64,000 bases of DNA from Marinomonas rhodophyticola (GCF_026113935.1 NZ_JAPEUL010000006.1:171001-235000); one strand, 5' to 3'. Shown: positions 28,590 to 38,806, numbered from the stretch's first letter. Translations and numbers: made by a program. Notes: generated by a model not told the origin, from the letters alone.

Positions 28590-29046
28590 GAAGTCCGCTT
28601 TCGTGTGAATGGTCGTGGCAGTCGCGAGCATAAGCGAGTCTTTCCCACTAAGGCCGAGTGTGAGCGGCCCCAGCGTTACACTATCGCCCAGCTTGAAACC
28701 CAAGCGGATGTAAAGCCGTAGTTCGAAAAACATAAGGACATGCACAGCCTGTCTAAATTGGCTAAGCTATTGGACGCAAACACGGCCATTTTTTACGCGA
28801 CGGCAAACGTCGGAAAAGAAAACTGCTAATGAACTAACAAAAGGCCAAGCAGCCCACGCTTTTTTTCAAAAGGGTCGACACACATTCGCAAGTCATTTCA
28901 TGATGAACGGCGGCAACATCTTGACCTTACAAAGGGTACTCGGCCATAGTGACATAAAAAAGACCATGTGCTGCGCACGCCTAGCGCCCGATTTTTTAGA
29001 AGAAGCTACAAGATTGAATCCACTTGCAGCAAAAAACGAGTCCTGA
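28590..29046 (+). pseudogene. truncated tyrosine recombinase (phage-type integrase) remnant
   Basis: An N-terminal piece (28590-28721) reads RVNGRGSREHKRVFPTKAEC, typical of phage integrase arm-binding domains. It stops at TAG. A further short open piece follows to about 28829. A C-terminal piece (from about 28825 to TGA 29044-29046) has GRHTFASHFMMNGGNILTL and RVLGHSDIKKTM, the catalytic H/R block. The central catalytic region is missing, and the nucleophile tyrosine expected after TM is replaced (MCCARLAP where MxYAHLAP is usual). The remnant is therefore dead. Confidence 0.82.
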
Positions 29047-29050
29047 ACGA

Positions 29051-29557
29051 ATGGCGAAAAGAACAACAGACCAACCTCAATGGAACGAGATAGGGCTAGA
29101 AGATTTACGAAGTCTGCCACCCGAGCATAGGCTACACAGCCCCGAAGTAATAGAAGAGGCAGAAAGCCTTGATGAGGCTATAAATATCTTAATGCGTGAA
29201 TTTGGGTTGCTGCATGAGAGCGATATAAAGCAACTTGAAACACCTATAGGACTAATTGATATAGAGGCTAAGCATTTAGGCCATATAGTCGAAAAACGAA
29301 TGGATGCACGAGAACGCTATATTCATTATGCCTTAGCAACAATCAGTGACCCTTTTGAGGTATGGCGCTCTCAATATGATAACGACACAGTCAAACTACA
29401 GTTTATTGGAACCTACACAAGCCGATATCAAATGCTTGTTGTTGTCGCTCAACACGAGACACATACACTATGGAACTTCATGCAGATAGACGCGAAACGT
29501 CTCAATAAACACAGGTCGGGAGAAATAATTTACCAAAGAAAAAGGGTAACAGAATGA
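29051..29557 (+). CDS. PBECR2-like nuclease-fold protein
   Basis: This 168-residue protein starts at ATG 29051, 5 bases after the dead integrase stop. The C-terminal part (about residues 65-165) has EAKHLGHIVEKRMDARERYI, ISDPFEVWRSQYDND, YQMLVVVAQHETHTLWNFMQ and a final GEIIYQR. These match the PBECR2 domain (phage-Barnase-EndoU-colicin-RelE-like nuclease), usually found at the C-terminus of phage MuF-type proteins. It is predicted to cut RNA as a toxin. No obvious antitoxin or immunity gene lies beside it. The family call is from memory of the motif pattern. Confidence 0.7.
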   Translation: MAKRTTDQPQWNEIGLEDLRSLPPEHRLHSPEVIEEAESLDEAINILMREFGLLHESDIKQLETPIGLIDIEAKHLGHIVEKRMDARERYIHYALATISDPFEVWRSQYDNDTVKLQFIGTYTSRYQMLVVVAQHETHTLWNFMQIDAKRLNKHRSGEIIYQRKRVTE

Positions 29558-29570
29558 ACTGTTACCCTTT
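29541..29570 (+). terminator. hairpin enclosing the nuclease stop codon
   Basis: AAAGGGTAACAG and CTGTTACCCTTT form a perfect 12-bp stem. The TGA lies in the 6-base loop. The short T-run favours modest termination. Confidence 0.75.
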
Positions 29571-29704
29571 AAAATATGCGCCCTAATTATCCATGGGCAA
29601 TGGAGAAAGGTCCCACCCTGACACAGACACTTACTTATCTATGGGGTCCTTCCACAAGTTATAGGCAGTAAGGCCAACTTGCTTCTCGCTTTCACTACAA
29701 ATAC

Positions 29705-29758
29705 TAGTTTATACATAAACTAAAGTAAACCAATTCTTAGTTTATACGTGAACTAAAG
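29705..29758. repeat. two 21-bp palindromic direct repeats
   Basis: TAGTTTATACATAAACTAAAG (29705-29725) and a near-identical copy with TACGTGAA in its centre (29738-29758) lie 33 bp apart, about three helical turns. The first contains a perfect TAGTTTAT/ATAAACTA dyad. This looks like a pair of operator sites of an element-encoded repressor that is no longer obvious. Confidence 0.55.
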
Positions 29759-29770
29759 AACATCATAAAA

Positions 29771-29790
29771 GACACACAACAGACACACCG
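29771..29790 (+). repeat. right arm-type repeat of the ssrA element
   Basis: GACACACAACAGACACACCG matches the left repeat at 27461-27480 at most positions. It lies about 60 bases before the degenerate att core. Confidence 0.5.
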
Positions 29791-29846
29791 AACTACTAAA
29801 AAATATATTATAAATCAATGCTTTATTTATTTCACAAGTGTTTTAT

Positions 29847-29876
29847 ACAGGGTTCGCCCCTCATTTCTACCACTTA
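29847..29876 (+). other. probable degenerate attR (ssrA 3'-end copy)
   Basis: ACAGGGTTCGCCCCTC followed by CTACCACTT resembles the ssrA stretch from the T-arm to CCACCAATT with several mismatches. The rest of the 29571-30267 gap holds the operator-like repeats and a small GTCGC/GCGAC stem near 30009, but no gene that I can support. Confidence 0.4.
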
Positions 29877-30267
29877 AGTGGTTGATTTATCAGAAAAGCA
29901 TAAGTCAAAGAGTGTAGACACCACAGAGTATCTACAAAAATTAAAGATGTGATGTGTTAGGCAAGATTTGTCGACCTAAAGGCACAACCCACAAGGCCGA
30001 CAAAAGTCGCTTAGCGACAACTTCAACAGTTTTTTCAATATCGTGGGATATTTGGCTCGCTCTTGTACAGCCGTCATTCTCTGATGAAACGCTAAGCCAG
30101 CGCCCTGCCACTCAGCTATTAAATGGCGACATTTATTCAATTGCGACGCAATAGTAAGTTTTTTGAAAAACGTATGAAAAGAGACGGACACACCTCGGCT
30201 TTGCGTGTTATCTATGCTTTCATATTGATCGGATAATTTTTTCTGATAAGCAGTGGGGAATACTCTT

Positions 30268-30915
30268 ATGAAATGGTTTGCTGTGTTTGTGCTGTTTTCA
30301 GCGCTGTTATCTGGTTGCTCGTCCAGTGTTAAGCTGTCAGGCCACAATGTGAGCAATGTGAGTTCAAACATTAACATTGATAGCTCTGCAACGATTGCGG
30401 TACTCCCCGACCCAAATGGCGATGCGCTGACGAATGAACGCTACCTTCCCGATATTGTTGCGGCTTTCAAGGAGCGCGGTTTTACCAATGTATCCGAGTC
30501 CCCCAGCGATCCGGATTATAAACTAGTGGTAAACTTTACCTCTGAGGCGAAGGTAGAATCGACGCAAGTGCCAGTGTTTAACAATGAACACAATCTGCCT
30601 TACACCATCTGCCATAAAGAACCAGGGTCTGACACGCGCACGTGTTTCACTCGTTATCGCAATTTTATGGAACCAATTGTCAGTGGCTACAAAACAGTAG
30701 AAAGCCAAACCAATGTTTATAGCTTTCATTACACGCTCACCGATAGACAAAATAAGTTGCTGTTGGATTCCACCAATACCGTGGTTCATGCCAGCTGTTC
30801 AAAATGGAAAATGTTTGAATTTTTAGCCAAAGATGCCATTGCTCGCGCCAATTTTAACAATCCTGTCGACACGCCTTATGCCGTAGAAATGCAGGAAGAC
30901 TACAGCTGCGAATAA
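30268..30915 (+). CDS. lipoprotein of unknown function (DUF4136-like)
   Basis: This 215-residue protein begins with a lipoprotein signal peptide with lipobox LLSGC near Cys17. ATG 30268 is chosen over the upstream GTG at 30253. The body, with IAVLPDPNGDALTNERYLPD then DPDYKLVVNFTSEA, resembles DUF4136-type envelope lipoproteins that begin with a beta-strand and helix. It has several cysteines (CHKEPGSDTRTC, final SCE), possibly disulfide-bonded. Function unknown. It stands alone just outside the ssrA element. Confidence 0.75.
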   Translation: MKWFAVFVLFSALLSGCSSSVKLSGHNVSNVSSNINIDSSATIAVLPDPNGDALTNERYLPDIVAAFKERGFTNVSESPSDPDYKLVVNFTSEAKVESTQVPVFNNEHNLPYTICHKEPGSDTRTCFTRYRNFMEPIVSGYKTVESQTNVYSFHYTLTDRQNKLLLDSTNTVVHASCSKWKMFEFLAKDAIARANFNNPVDTPYAVEMQEDYSCE

Positions 30916-30931
30916 GCCTCGCGGCGCTTTT

Positions 30932-30957
30932 CAGGGCTGACATGGTGTTCAGCCCTG
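30932..30957 (+). terminator. hairpin downstream of the lipoprotein gene
   Basis: CAGGGCTGA pairs with TCAGCCCTG around 8 bases. There is no T-run, so it is a weak terminator at best. Confidence 0.5.
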
Positions 30958-31179
30958 CTCTATTCCGCCTTGTTTTACTCAAACCTAGTAGCGTTGTACT
31001 ACGTCTGCTTACATCTAAATCGCATTACTAATACCTTGTTTATAAAAAAACGTTATCACCTTTTACGCTTATTTTTGCGTATAGATCTATACTCTGTATA
31101 AGCCACTTTGTTTGGGCGTGGCTGTATCAGGAGTTTTTCCAAATCCATTATGCTCACTCTGTGAGGCAAGGGGGAATCC

Positions 31180-31788
31180 ATGATCAATCATGTTTGGGGT
31201 CTTATTCATCATCCAGATAAAGAATGGCGCGCGATTAATGAGGAACATGAATCCGTCAGCCATATGTATTTTCATCATGTACTTTGGATGGCGGCCATTC
31301 CGGTCGTCAGTACCTTTATAGGTACCACTCAATTTGGCTGGACGTTTGGTGGTGATGAAGCCATTAAAGTGTCTTTGATGGACGGTCTTGGTCTGGGCGT
31401 ATTGTTTTATGCGCTTATTTTAGTGGCGGTCGCCATGGTTGGTAGCTTAATCCATTGGATGGCGCGTAATCATTCTAGCCGTCCACCTCGTCAAGAATGC
31501 ATTGTGTTTGCGGGGTACATTGCAACACCGATGTTTTTAAGTGGGATATTTGCCATTTATCCTATCATTTGGTTGTGTTTATTAGCCTGTGTGATTGGGG
31601 TCGCGTATACCGGCTATCTTTTATACCGTGGTACGCCAAGCTTTTTAGGCATTAGTCATAAACAAGGCTTTATTCTTTCTAGTACGACGTTGGGCATAGG
31701 GGTTTTGGTGCTCGAGGCTTTGCTCGCTGCCGTTGTGTTGTTGTGGAGCCTTGGCTCAGAACACAGCATTGTGTGGAAATTCTTCTAA
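31180..31788 (+). CDS. Yip1 domain membrane protein
   Basis: This 202-residue inner-membrane protein starts HVWGLIHHPDKEWRAINEEH, the Yip1-type entry motif (P-x-x-W-x-x-I). Five hydrophobic helices follow, at about residues 32-50, 72-92, 104-122, 127-146 and 160-182. The family is widespread in bacteria with no fixed role. GAGGCAAGGGGG precedes the ATG. It is monocistronic and followed by a terminator. Confidence 0.85.
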   Translation: MINHVWGLIHHPDKEWRAINEEHESVSHMYFHHVLWMAAIPVVSTFIGTTQFGWTFGGDEAIKVSLMDGLGLGVLFYALILVAVAMVGSLIHWMARNHSSRPPRQECIVFAGYIATPMFLSGIFAIYPIIWLCLLACVIGVAYTGYLLYRGTPSFLGISHKQGFILSSTTLGIGVLVLEALLAAVVLLWSLGSEHSIVWKFF

Positions 31789-31825
31789 CCTAATTGAGTC
31801 AGACAGTGTAAGCCCTTATCCATTT

Positions 31826-31850
31826 AAACCCGCCATCAGAGGCGGGTTTT
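31826..31850 (+). terminator. intrinsic terminator after the Yip1 gene
   Basis: AAACCCGCC and GGCGGGTTT enclose a 6-base loop, ending in TTTT. Confidence 0.85.
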
Positions 31851-32001
31851 CTTTACCTAAAATAATTACGTGTCAGTGGATTACATTTTTCTACAGATAC
31901 TTACGCTTCTCTTGATCCGCCCCATGCCAACCGTTTGACTCTTTCTATATACTGCCCCAAATACATTAACAAAACAGTCTAATGCCGACGGAGTAGGATA
32001 G

Positions 32002-33093
32002 ATGTTCTTTTCTTCCACCTTAAAACAACGAATTCACACTTTAGAACAACAACTTGAACACGAAAAAAGAGTACATAAAGAACATATATCGGCCATGGAA
32101 GACCAGCTTGTCAGTCTGCGCAAAAAAGCCTCTGAACAAGTCGGCCAGCATGACAGTGGACAAGAGCTAATTCGTTACCAACTTCGTGGTGGTGACATGC
32201 TGAATTCAATTCGCTTTGGTTTGGCAGAGAGTGCAGAAAGCCTGATTCATGAACGCCAAGAAATCAAACAACTCGACAGTATGTTTGATCAGACAAGAAG
32301 CGCATTGGTACGACTCAGTGAGCGAGCCTCTTTAATCAATCAGCAAGCCAGCGCCAGTATGGAGGCCACTCAGGTGCTCGATACAACCGCCAAAGGCATT
32401 AGCCAATTAGTATCCAGTATTCAAGAAATATCTGATCAAACCAATTTACTTGCGTTAAATGCCGCAATAGAAGCGGCTCGCGCTGGCTCCGCAGGGCGTG
32501 GTTTTGCCGTGGTGGCCGATGAAGTCCGCAATCTTGCCAGCAAGACGCACTCTGCCAGTGAACAGGTTGAGAGTTTGGTTCGCCAAGTGATTAGTCAAAC
32601 CGAACAAATTAAAACCATGGTGGAACAAAATCAGCAAAGTGCCATGGAAGTGGCGACCTCATCGTCTCAGATTGATGCGGTTGTAGAAAATGTTATAGAG
32701 CGCTCTGATCACATGCAACAGGTGATTAAAACCGCGGCCACGCACTCTTTTTTAAATACCGTGAAACTGGATCATGCAGTTTGGAAAAATGATGTCTACA
32801 ATCGAATTGATAAGAAGAAATTTACCGAAGAAGTAAACATGCACACAGAATGCCGACTTGGAAATTGGTACTATAAAGGCTATGGACATAAACATTATCA
32901 ACATTCAAAAAGCTTCAAAGCCATTGAAAAACCACATCAGGCCGTACATGAGTCTGGTCGTGCGGCATTAAAAGCGGCCGCTGCGGGTAATACAAAGGAC
33001 ATGTTGCAAATGCTCGATAGAATGGAAGTAGCGAGTTTAGAGGTTGTAGTCAATATTGAAACATTGATGGCAGAAGTGACTCACGCGCGGTAA
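32002..33093 (+). CDS. soluble chemoreceptor with C-terminal CZB zinc-binding domain
   Basis: This 363-residue cytoplasmic receptor has no membrane helix. The N-terminus is coiled coil. The methyl-accepting hairpin is at about residues 135-200 ([36 protein letters not shown]). The C-terminal CZB domain (about 245-350) has the three-His/one-Cys set in [27 protein letters not shown] and [13 protein letters not shown] receptors sense zinc or oxidants such as HOCl through the zinc-thiolate. GTAGGAT precedes the ATG. A hairpin AAGCAACT/AGTTGCTT at 33126-33160 follows. Confidence 0.92.
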   Translation: MFFSSTLKQRIHTLEQQLEHEKRVHKEHISAMEDQLVSLRKKASEQVGQHDSGQELIRYQLRGGDMLNSIRFGLAESAESLIHERQEIKQLDSMFDQTRSALVRLSERASLINQQASASMEATQVLDTTAKGISQLVSSIQEISDQTNLLALNAAIEAARAGSAGRGFAVVADEVRNLASKTHSASEQVESLVRQVISQTEQIKTMVEQNQQSAMEVATSSSQIDAVVENVIERSDHMQQVIKTAATHSFLNTVKLDHAVWKNDVYNRIDKKKFTEEVNMHTECRLGNWYYKGYGHKHYQHSKSFKAIEKPHQAVHESGRAALKAAAAGNTKDMLQMLDRMEVASLEVVVNIETLMAEVTHAR

Positions 33094-33376
33094 AAACGAC
33101 TATATAGTCTTGATCCACTCTATAACCAAGCAACTCGCGGAACTTTTTACGCCAGTTGCTTTCTTATGCTTGTCTGTTTTTGTCACATACGCGTGATAAT
33201 TTCTTTTACTGTAAGGAGTTTTAGGCTATTGATTACATTAGTAAAAGGCTATGCTTGTTAAGTCCATTCTCTGGGCCATACCAAAAACCATACGTAGAGA
33301 CCGATTGTTAGGACAACACCATGCTTGTACAGCTCATTTTTATTCGATTTCCATTCGCTAGAAAGGAGTTTTCATC

Positions 33377-36175
33377 TTGAACTCACTTATCTGGTTGCCG
33401 TTTTTGCCTTTATTAGGCACGTTAATTCCTCTTATTACCGCTCGCTTTAGTCGCACCGCTTGTGCCTTTATGACGGCAGCGTTGCCTGCTTTAACTTTGT
33501 TCTTAGTGCTATCGCATGCTGGAGAGATTTTTCAGAGTGAGCGTTTTCAAGCGGTCGTGCCATGGATTCCTGCAATTGGATTGGAACTCGCTTTTCGCTT
33601 AGATGGTCTGGCCCTGCTGTTTGCGATTTTGATTTTAGGCATTGGTCTTTTGGTCATATTGTATGCCCGTTATTACTTATCAGCGAAGGACTCCATCGGC
33701 AAATTTTATGCGTACCTGATCTTATTTATGTTTGCCATGCTCGGCGTGGTGCTGTCAGATAATTTGATTCAACTTTGGTTTTTCTGGGAATTAACCAGTA
33801 TCAGCTCCTTTTTGCTCATCAGCTTCTGGGGGCATAAAGCGGAAGCCAGAAAAGGGGCAAGAATGGCGCTCACTGTCACGGGTGCGGGCGGTTTGGCACT
33901 CTTAGCAGGTTTGTTGATTCTTGGTAATACGGTTGGCAGCTTTAGCCTACAGGACGTTTTAGACAGCGGTGAGTTAATCAAGGCCAGTACGAATTATCCG
34001 GTTATTGTGGTACTGGTATTGCTTGGCGCATTTACAAAGTCCGCTCAATTCCCGTTTCACTTCTGGCTGCCAAATGCCATGGCAGCGCCAACACCAGTGA
34101 GTGCTTATTTGCATTCGGCGACCATGGTAAAAGCCGGTATTTTCTTAATGGCGCGTTTTTACCCTGCGTTGGCGGACACCAATTTATGGTTCCTAATCGT
34201 CAGCCTGACAGGCTTAATTACCTTCTTAGTTGGCGCCTATATCGCATTGTTCCAACATGATTTGAAAGGTCTTTTGGCGAACTCGACCATCAGTCATTTA
34301 GGGTTAATCACCTTGCTGTTGGGCATGGGAACAGACCTCGCCGCTGTGGCCGCTATTTTCCATATCATTAACCACGCTATTTTCAAGGCATCCTTATTTA
34401 TGGCGGCAGGTATCATTGACCATGAATCTGGCTCTCGCGATATGCGTCAGTTAAACGGTCTGTGGAAATACATGCCTTATACGGCGACATTGGCGATGGT
34501 CGCGTCAGCCTCTATGGCTGGTGTGCCATTGATGAACGGTTTCTTGTCTAAAGAGATGTTCTTCACCGAGACTCTACACCAAGCGTCCCTAGGTTCTTTA
34601 TCTTGGTTCATTCCAGTGCTGGCAACATTAGGCGGTGTGTTTGCGGTGGCGTATTCCACTCGCTTTATTCATGACGTGTTCTTTAATGGTGAACCAATCA
34701 ACTTACCTAAAACGCCCCATGAACCACCACGCTACATGCGTGTGCCGGTCGAGATTTTGGTGGCCCTATGCTTAGTTGTGGGTATTTTTCCAAGTTTAGT
34801 GGTGGGCGATCTGTTATTTGCCGCGGCTAATGCCACGCTGAATGGCCCAGCGCCAACCTATAGCTTGGCGATTTGGCATGGCTTTAACTTCCCCCTATTG
34901 ATGAGCGTGATTGCCTTGATTGGCGGTCTTTTCATGTACTACAACCGTTCACACTTATTTAAGTTTCAAGCGCAGTTTCCAACCAGTGATCCTAAGCTAG
35001 TCTTTGAAGGCATTGTTCAGTCATTGGTGGTTAAAGCGCAGCGTGTCATTACTATGACTGAAAACGGTTCTTTGCAGCGCTATGTGTTCTTTACTTTAGG
35101 GTTTGCGGTGATCATGACGGCGTCTTCATTAATGAAGCTTAATGCTACGGCAGGGCAGCGTCCTGAAATCCCAGTAGATGCGTTGTCTATCACCTGCGCG
35201 GTATTGTTGTGTATTTCTGCTTTGGCAACGGTGATCTGGCACAGAAGACGGGTCGTGGCCTTGCTGACACTATCCGTTGTAGGTTTGATCGTGTCTCTGG
35301 CGTTTGCTCAGTTCTCTGCGCCGGATTTGGCTCTGACGCAGTTATCTGTTGAAGTCGTGACGGTGATTCTATTGATTTTGGCACTGTTCTTCTTGCCCCA
35401 AAAGACCCCGAAAGAGTCTTCTCCGCGTCGTGTCGTGCGTGATTTAAGTCTGGCCTCTTTAATTGGTGGCGTGATTGGTACTATCAGTTATGCGTTGATG
35501 ACACGTCCTCTCGATACCATTTCGACCTTTTTTACAGAAAACAGTAAAACCGGTGGTGGTGGTACCAACGTGGTCAACGTGATATTGGTGGATTTCCGTG
35601 GTTTCGACACGCTTGGAGAAATTACCGTTTTAGGGATTGCAGCACTCGGTATTTATAAGCTCATTGCCAAAATGCGTTTATTCATGCCCGCCACAGACGA
35701 TAATGGTTTGCCGTGGTCAGAAGATAGGCATCCCATTTTGTTAACCGTGATTTCTCAAAGTTTATTGCCTTTAGCATTATTAGTATCCGCCTATATTTTC
35801 TTACGTGGACACAATATGCCTGGCGGCGGTTTCATTGCAGGCCTGATCACGTCTGTTGCCATTATCCAACAATACATCGCCCACGGTGTCGAATGGATCA
35901 AGACTCGCATTAAACTAGATTATCAAATCATGATTGGTTCGGGGATTGGTATCGCCACGCTAAGCGGCTTGGGGAGCTGGATCTTTGGGCACACTTTCTT
36001 GTCATCCTGGTTCGATTATTTCTACTTGCCAGTGATTGGCAAATTTGAGCTAGCCAGTGCCATGATATTTGATCTTGGTGTTTTCCTTACTGTGGTGGGG
36101 GCGACTATGTTGATTCTTGCAAATCTTGGTCAATTAACCACCAGTGAGCGTCCTATTCAAAAGGAGCATGATTAA
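33377..36175 (+). CDS. mrpA: Na+/H+ antiporter subunit A, fused with subunit B
   Basis: This 932-residue membrane protein is homologous to respiratory complex I NuoL (first about 500 residues; the proton-path lysine lies in [16 protein letters not shown]). A MrpB domain follows in the last about 150 residues ([15 protein letters not shown]). It starts at TTG 33377, with AAAGGAG 9 bases upstream. It is the first of six overlapping genes. Mrp exports Na+ (and sometimes K+) in exchange for H+, which suits a marine cell. The A-B fusion marks the Pha/group-2 type. Confidence 0.94.
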   Translation: MNSLIWLPFLPLLGTLIPLITARFSRTACAFMTAALPALTLFLVLSHAGEIFQSERFQAVVPWIPAIGLELAFRLDGLALLFAILILGIGLLVILYARYYLSAKDSIGKFYAYLILFMFAMLGVVLSDNLIQLWFFWELTSISSFLLISFWGHKAEARKGARMALTVTGAGGLALLAGLLILGNTVGSFSLQDVLDSGELIKASTNYPVIVVLVLLGAFTKSAQFPFHFWLPNAMAAPTPVSAYLHSATMVKAGIFLMARFYPALADTNLWFLIVSLTGLITFLVGAYIALFQHDLKGLLANSTISHLGLITLLLGMGTDLAAVAAIFHIINHAIFKASLFMAAGIIDHESGSRDMRQLNGLWKYMPYTATLAMVASASMAGVPLMNGFLSKEMFFTETLHQASLGSLSWFIPVLATLGGVFAVAYSTRFIHDVFFNGEPINLPKTPHEPPRYMRVPVEILVALCLVVGIFPSLVVGDLLFAAANATLNGPAPTYSLAIWHGFNFPLLMSVIALIGGLFMYYNRSHLFKFQAQFPTSDPKLVFEGIVQSLVVKAQRVITMTENGSLQRYVFFTLGFAVIMTASSLMKLNATAGQRPEIPVDALSITCAVLLCISALATVIWHRRRVVALLTLSVVGLIVSLAFAQFSAPDLALTQLSVEVVTVILLILALFFLPQKTPKESSPRRVVRDLSLASLIGGVIGTISYALMTRPLDTISTFFTENSKTGGGGTNVVNVILVDFRGFDTLGEITVLGIAALGIYKLIAKMRLFMPATDDNGLPWSEDRHPILLTVISQSLLPLALLVSAYIFLRGHNMPGGGFIAGLITSVAIIQQYIAHGVEWIKTRIKLDYQIMIGSGIGIATLSGLGSWIFGHTFLSSWFDYFYLPVIGKFELASAMIFDLGVFLTVVGATMLILANLGQLTTSERPIQKEHD

Positions 36176-36540
36176 TGGAAGGTATGTACGCATTTTGCGT
36201 TGGTTTATTAACCGCTTGCGGCATTTTTCTGGCCTTAAGAGGCCGTACTTTTTCCGTGGTTATTGGTTTAACCCTGTTATCTTATGCGGTGAATTTATTT
36301 TTATTCGCCAGCGGTAGATTAAAACTGAATGCCGCGGCTGTACTTGGGCAATCAGAACAATACAGTGACCCTCTTCCACAAGCTCTGGTGCTAACGGCGA
36401 TTGTTATCGGCTTTGCCATGACCGCTTTTGTGGTAATTTTAGCCATGCGCGCCAGAGCCGATTTAGGCAATGACCATGTTGACGGTACTATCCCTGAGCA
36501 ACCAAATAGTACGACGCAAAAATCCGGAGGGAACCAATAA
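36175..36540 (+). CDS. mrpC: Na+/H+ antiporter subunit C
   Basis: This 121-residue protein has three membrane helices and is homologous to NuoK. SYAVNLFLFASGRLK, then DPLPQALVLTAIVIGFAMTA, is diagnostic. The ATG overlaps the mrpA stop (TAATG), giving coupled translation. Confidence 0.94.
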   Translation: MEGMYAFCVGLLTACGIFLALRGRTFSVVIGLTLLSYAVNLFLFASGRLKLNAAAVLGQSEQYSDPLPQALVLTAIVIGFAMTAFVVILAMRARADLGNDHVDGTIPEQPNSTTQKSGGNQ

Positions 36541-38052
36541 ATGCAACATTTAAGCATTTTTCCCATTCTGATCCCTTTGTTGTTTGGCACTATTATGTTG
36601 CTGCCACCCATTTCTCGTGACATTCATGCGCAACGTGTCACCTCCATCATTGGAACCTTGTTTTTACTGATTTCTTGCGCCTTTTTGCTTTATCAAATTA
36701 ATAACCAAGGCGTACAGCTCTATGCTTTAGGTGGCTGGCAGGCGCCTTTTGGTATTGCTCTAGTGGCCGATAAAGTGTCTGGATTACTGGTATTGCTAAC
36801 AGCATTCTTAGCGTTTGCTGTCATGCTGTATGCGGTTGCAGGACAAGATAAGGGGGGCGCTTATTTTCACCCCTTGTTTATGTTCCAAGTCATGGGCATT
36901 AACGGTGCTTTTTTAACCGGCGATATTTTTAACTTATTCGTCTTTTTTGAAGTCCTATTAATCGCCTCTTACGCTCTATTAATTCATGCTGGCGGTAAGC
37001 AAAAGACCCAAGCCGCTTTACACTATGTGATTCTCAACCTTGTTGGTTCCAGTTTATTTCTATTCGGACTTGGTATTTTGTATGGCACGCTTGGCACGCT
37101 CAATATGGCAGACATGGCCATTAAGGTTGGTCAGCTACAAGGGGAAACCGCAACATTGGCAAAAACAGGCGCCTTGTTACTGTTAGTGGTGTTTGGTTTA
37201 AAAGCCGCCATGCTGCCCATGCATTTTTGGCTGCCTAAAACCTACGCCAGTGCGAGTGCGCCAGTCGCTGCACTTTTCGCTATTATGACCAAGGTTGGGG
37301 TTTACAGTATTTTCCGTGTTTATACTGTTATTTTTGGCGAACACGCTGGAGAACTCGCAAATATTGCCACGCCTTGGCTATGGCCTCTCGCGTTGTTAAC
37401 CATCACGATTGGCAGCATTGGTGTGCTAGCCAGCCCAGGTATTAAAACGCTCAGTGCGAATTTGGTTATCGTTTCCAGCGGTAGTTTACTCGCTTGTGCA
37501 GCAATCAACTCCGAAGCCGCCACGTCTGCTGCATTGTATTATATGGTGCACAGCACATTGGCGTCAGCTGGACTGTTTTTACTCGCTGACATTATGGCTC
37601 GTCAGCGTGGTAAAGCGGAAGACCGATTCGTCCGTTCTCGTCCATTTGTGCAGCCGAGATTGCTTGGTTTTGCTTTCGCTATTCTCGCCTTAGCCTTGGT
37701 AGGTATGCCACCTCTATCCGGTTTTGTAGGAAAAATTATGATACTGCAAGCGACTCAGTCGACAGCACAAACCATGTGGGTATGGCCGTTGATTTTGCTG
37801 GGCAGTTTAGCTGCGTTAGTCACTTTCTCCAGAGCTGGTACCACGCTGTTCTGGCGCCACAATGGCACGGTATTAGCCGAAGCAGAACCAGCTAAACCGA
37901 TGGAAATTGCCAGTATTGCTCTTTTATTACTGGCTGCTCCGGTTTTAGTATTGTTTGGCGGCGCAGTGAGCGAGTTTACACTACAAGCAGCGCATTATCT
38001 GCATGACATTCAGTCTTCTGCCTATGGATTACTACCAGGAGTCACGCCATGA
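36541..38052 (+). CDS. mrpD: Na+/H+ antiporter subunit D
   Basis: This 503-residue NuoN/NuoM-like membrane protein has about 14 helices. Key motifs are FNLFVFFEVLLIASYAL, with the conserved membrane glutamate, and FGLKAAMLPMHFWLPKTYA, with lysine. GGAGGGAACC lies just before the ATG, directly after mrpC. It forms a proton-pumping core of the antiporter together with MrpA. Confidence 0.95.
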   Translation: MQHLSIFPILIPLLFGTIMLLPPISRDIHAQRVTSIIGTLFLLISCAFLLYQINNQGVQLYALGGWQAPFGIALVADKVSGLLVLLTAFLAFAVMLYAVAGQDKGGAYFHPLFMFQVMGINGAFLTGDIFNLFVFFEVLLIASYALLIHAGGKQKTQAALHYVILNLVGSSLFLFGLGILYGTLGTLNMADMAIKVGQLQGETATLAKTGALLLLVVFGLKAAMLPMHFWLPKTYASASAPVAALFAIMTKVGVYSIFRVYTVIFGEHAGELANIATPWLWPLALLTITIGSIGVLASPGIKTLSANLVIVSSGSLLACAAINSEAATSAALYYMVHSTLASAGLFLLADIMARQRGKAEDRFVRSRPFVQPRLLGFAFAILALALVGMPPLSGFVGKIMILQATQSTAQTMWVWPLILLGSLAALVTFSRAGTTLFWRHNGTVLAEAEPAKPMEIASIALLLLAAPVLVLFGGAVSEFTLQAAHYLHDIQSSAYGLLPGVTP

Positions 38053-38534
38053 AATTATTCCCAATGCCATTTCATAGCCTATTACTTTTTGTGGTCTGGT
38101 TGTTATTGAATAATTCCATCAGTGCCGGTCACATAGTACTGGCTACCTTCTTTGCCATTACAATACCTTGGCTTGTTACAGGAATGCGGGATGAACACCC
38201 TAAGATTCTTAAGCCTTGGTTGGCTATTCGTTATGTGCTGATGGTCATGAAGGACATTTTGACCGCCAACGTAGAAGTCGCTTTGCTGATTATTGGACCA
38301 GTCAAAAAGTTAAAACCTGGCTTTGTCGCCATCCCAATCGAGGTCGACTCTGATCTAGGCATTACCATTTTAGCGAGCACTGTTTCACTCACGCCAGGTA
38401 CTGTCAGCGCAGAAGTATCGAAAGACAGAGCGTGGCTTTATGTTCATGCCCTTCATTTAGAAAATGAAGCAGAGCTGATTGAATCCGTTAAGCAACGTTA
38501 TGAAAGGCCAATCAAGGAGATTTTCGGATGTTAA
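38049..38534 (+). CDS. mrpE: Na+/H+ antiporter subunit E
   Basis: This 161-residue protein has two N-terminal membrane helices and a small soluble domain (DLGITILASTVSLTPGTVSA). LTPGT is the MrpE signature. It overlaps mrpD by 4 bases (ATGA). Confidence 0.93.
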   Translation: MKLFPMPFHSLLLFVVWLLLNNSISAGHIVLATFFAITIPWLVTGMRDEHPKILKPWLAIRYVLMVMKDILTANVEVALLIIGPVKKLKPGFVAIPIEVDSDLGITILASTVSLTPGTVSAEVSKDRAWLYVHALHLENEAELIESVKQRYERPIKEIFGC

Positions 38535-38797
38535 GTTATACCATCATTATTGTGGCCATTTGTATTTGCATCGCTTTGATTCTGAATTTATGGCGCTTAT
38601 TACAAGGGCCAACAGCATCAGATCGCATTTTGGCATTGGACACCATGTACATCAATGCCATTGCTCTGATTCTGTTATACGGAATACACGTGAAAAGTGC
38701 GCTTTACTTTGAGGCAGCGGTATTAATCGCCATGCTTGGATTCGTCAGTACCGCTGCACTTTGTAAATACTTACTTCGCGGCGACATCATAGAATAA
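38528..38797 (+). CDS. mrpF: Na+/H+ antiporter subunit F
   Basis: This 89-residue protein has three membrane helices. GPTASDRILALDTMYINAIA is the family hallmark. It overlaps mrpE by 7 bases. Confidence 0.94.
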   Translation: MLSYTIIIVAICICIALILNLWRLLQGPTASDRILALDTMYINAIALILLYGIHVKSALYFEAAVLIAMLGFVSTAALCKYLLRGDIIE

Positions 38798-38806
38798 GGA
38801 CAAGTT

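Larger units (their letters stand above)
27414..29876 (+). mobile_element. decayed integrative element inserted at the ssrA 3' end
   Basis: It begins right after the tmRNA CCA. It contains an AT-rich unknown membrane gene, a broken tyrosine recombinase and a PBECR2-like nuclease gene. It ends near a degenerate copy of the ssrA T-arm/3' end (GGGTTCGCCCC...CTACCA at 29850-29871). Similar GACACACA-type repeats lie inside both ends (27461 and 29771), as expected of integrase arm sites. The boundaries, especially the right one, are inferred. Confidence 0.65.
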
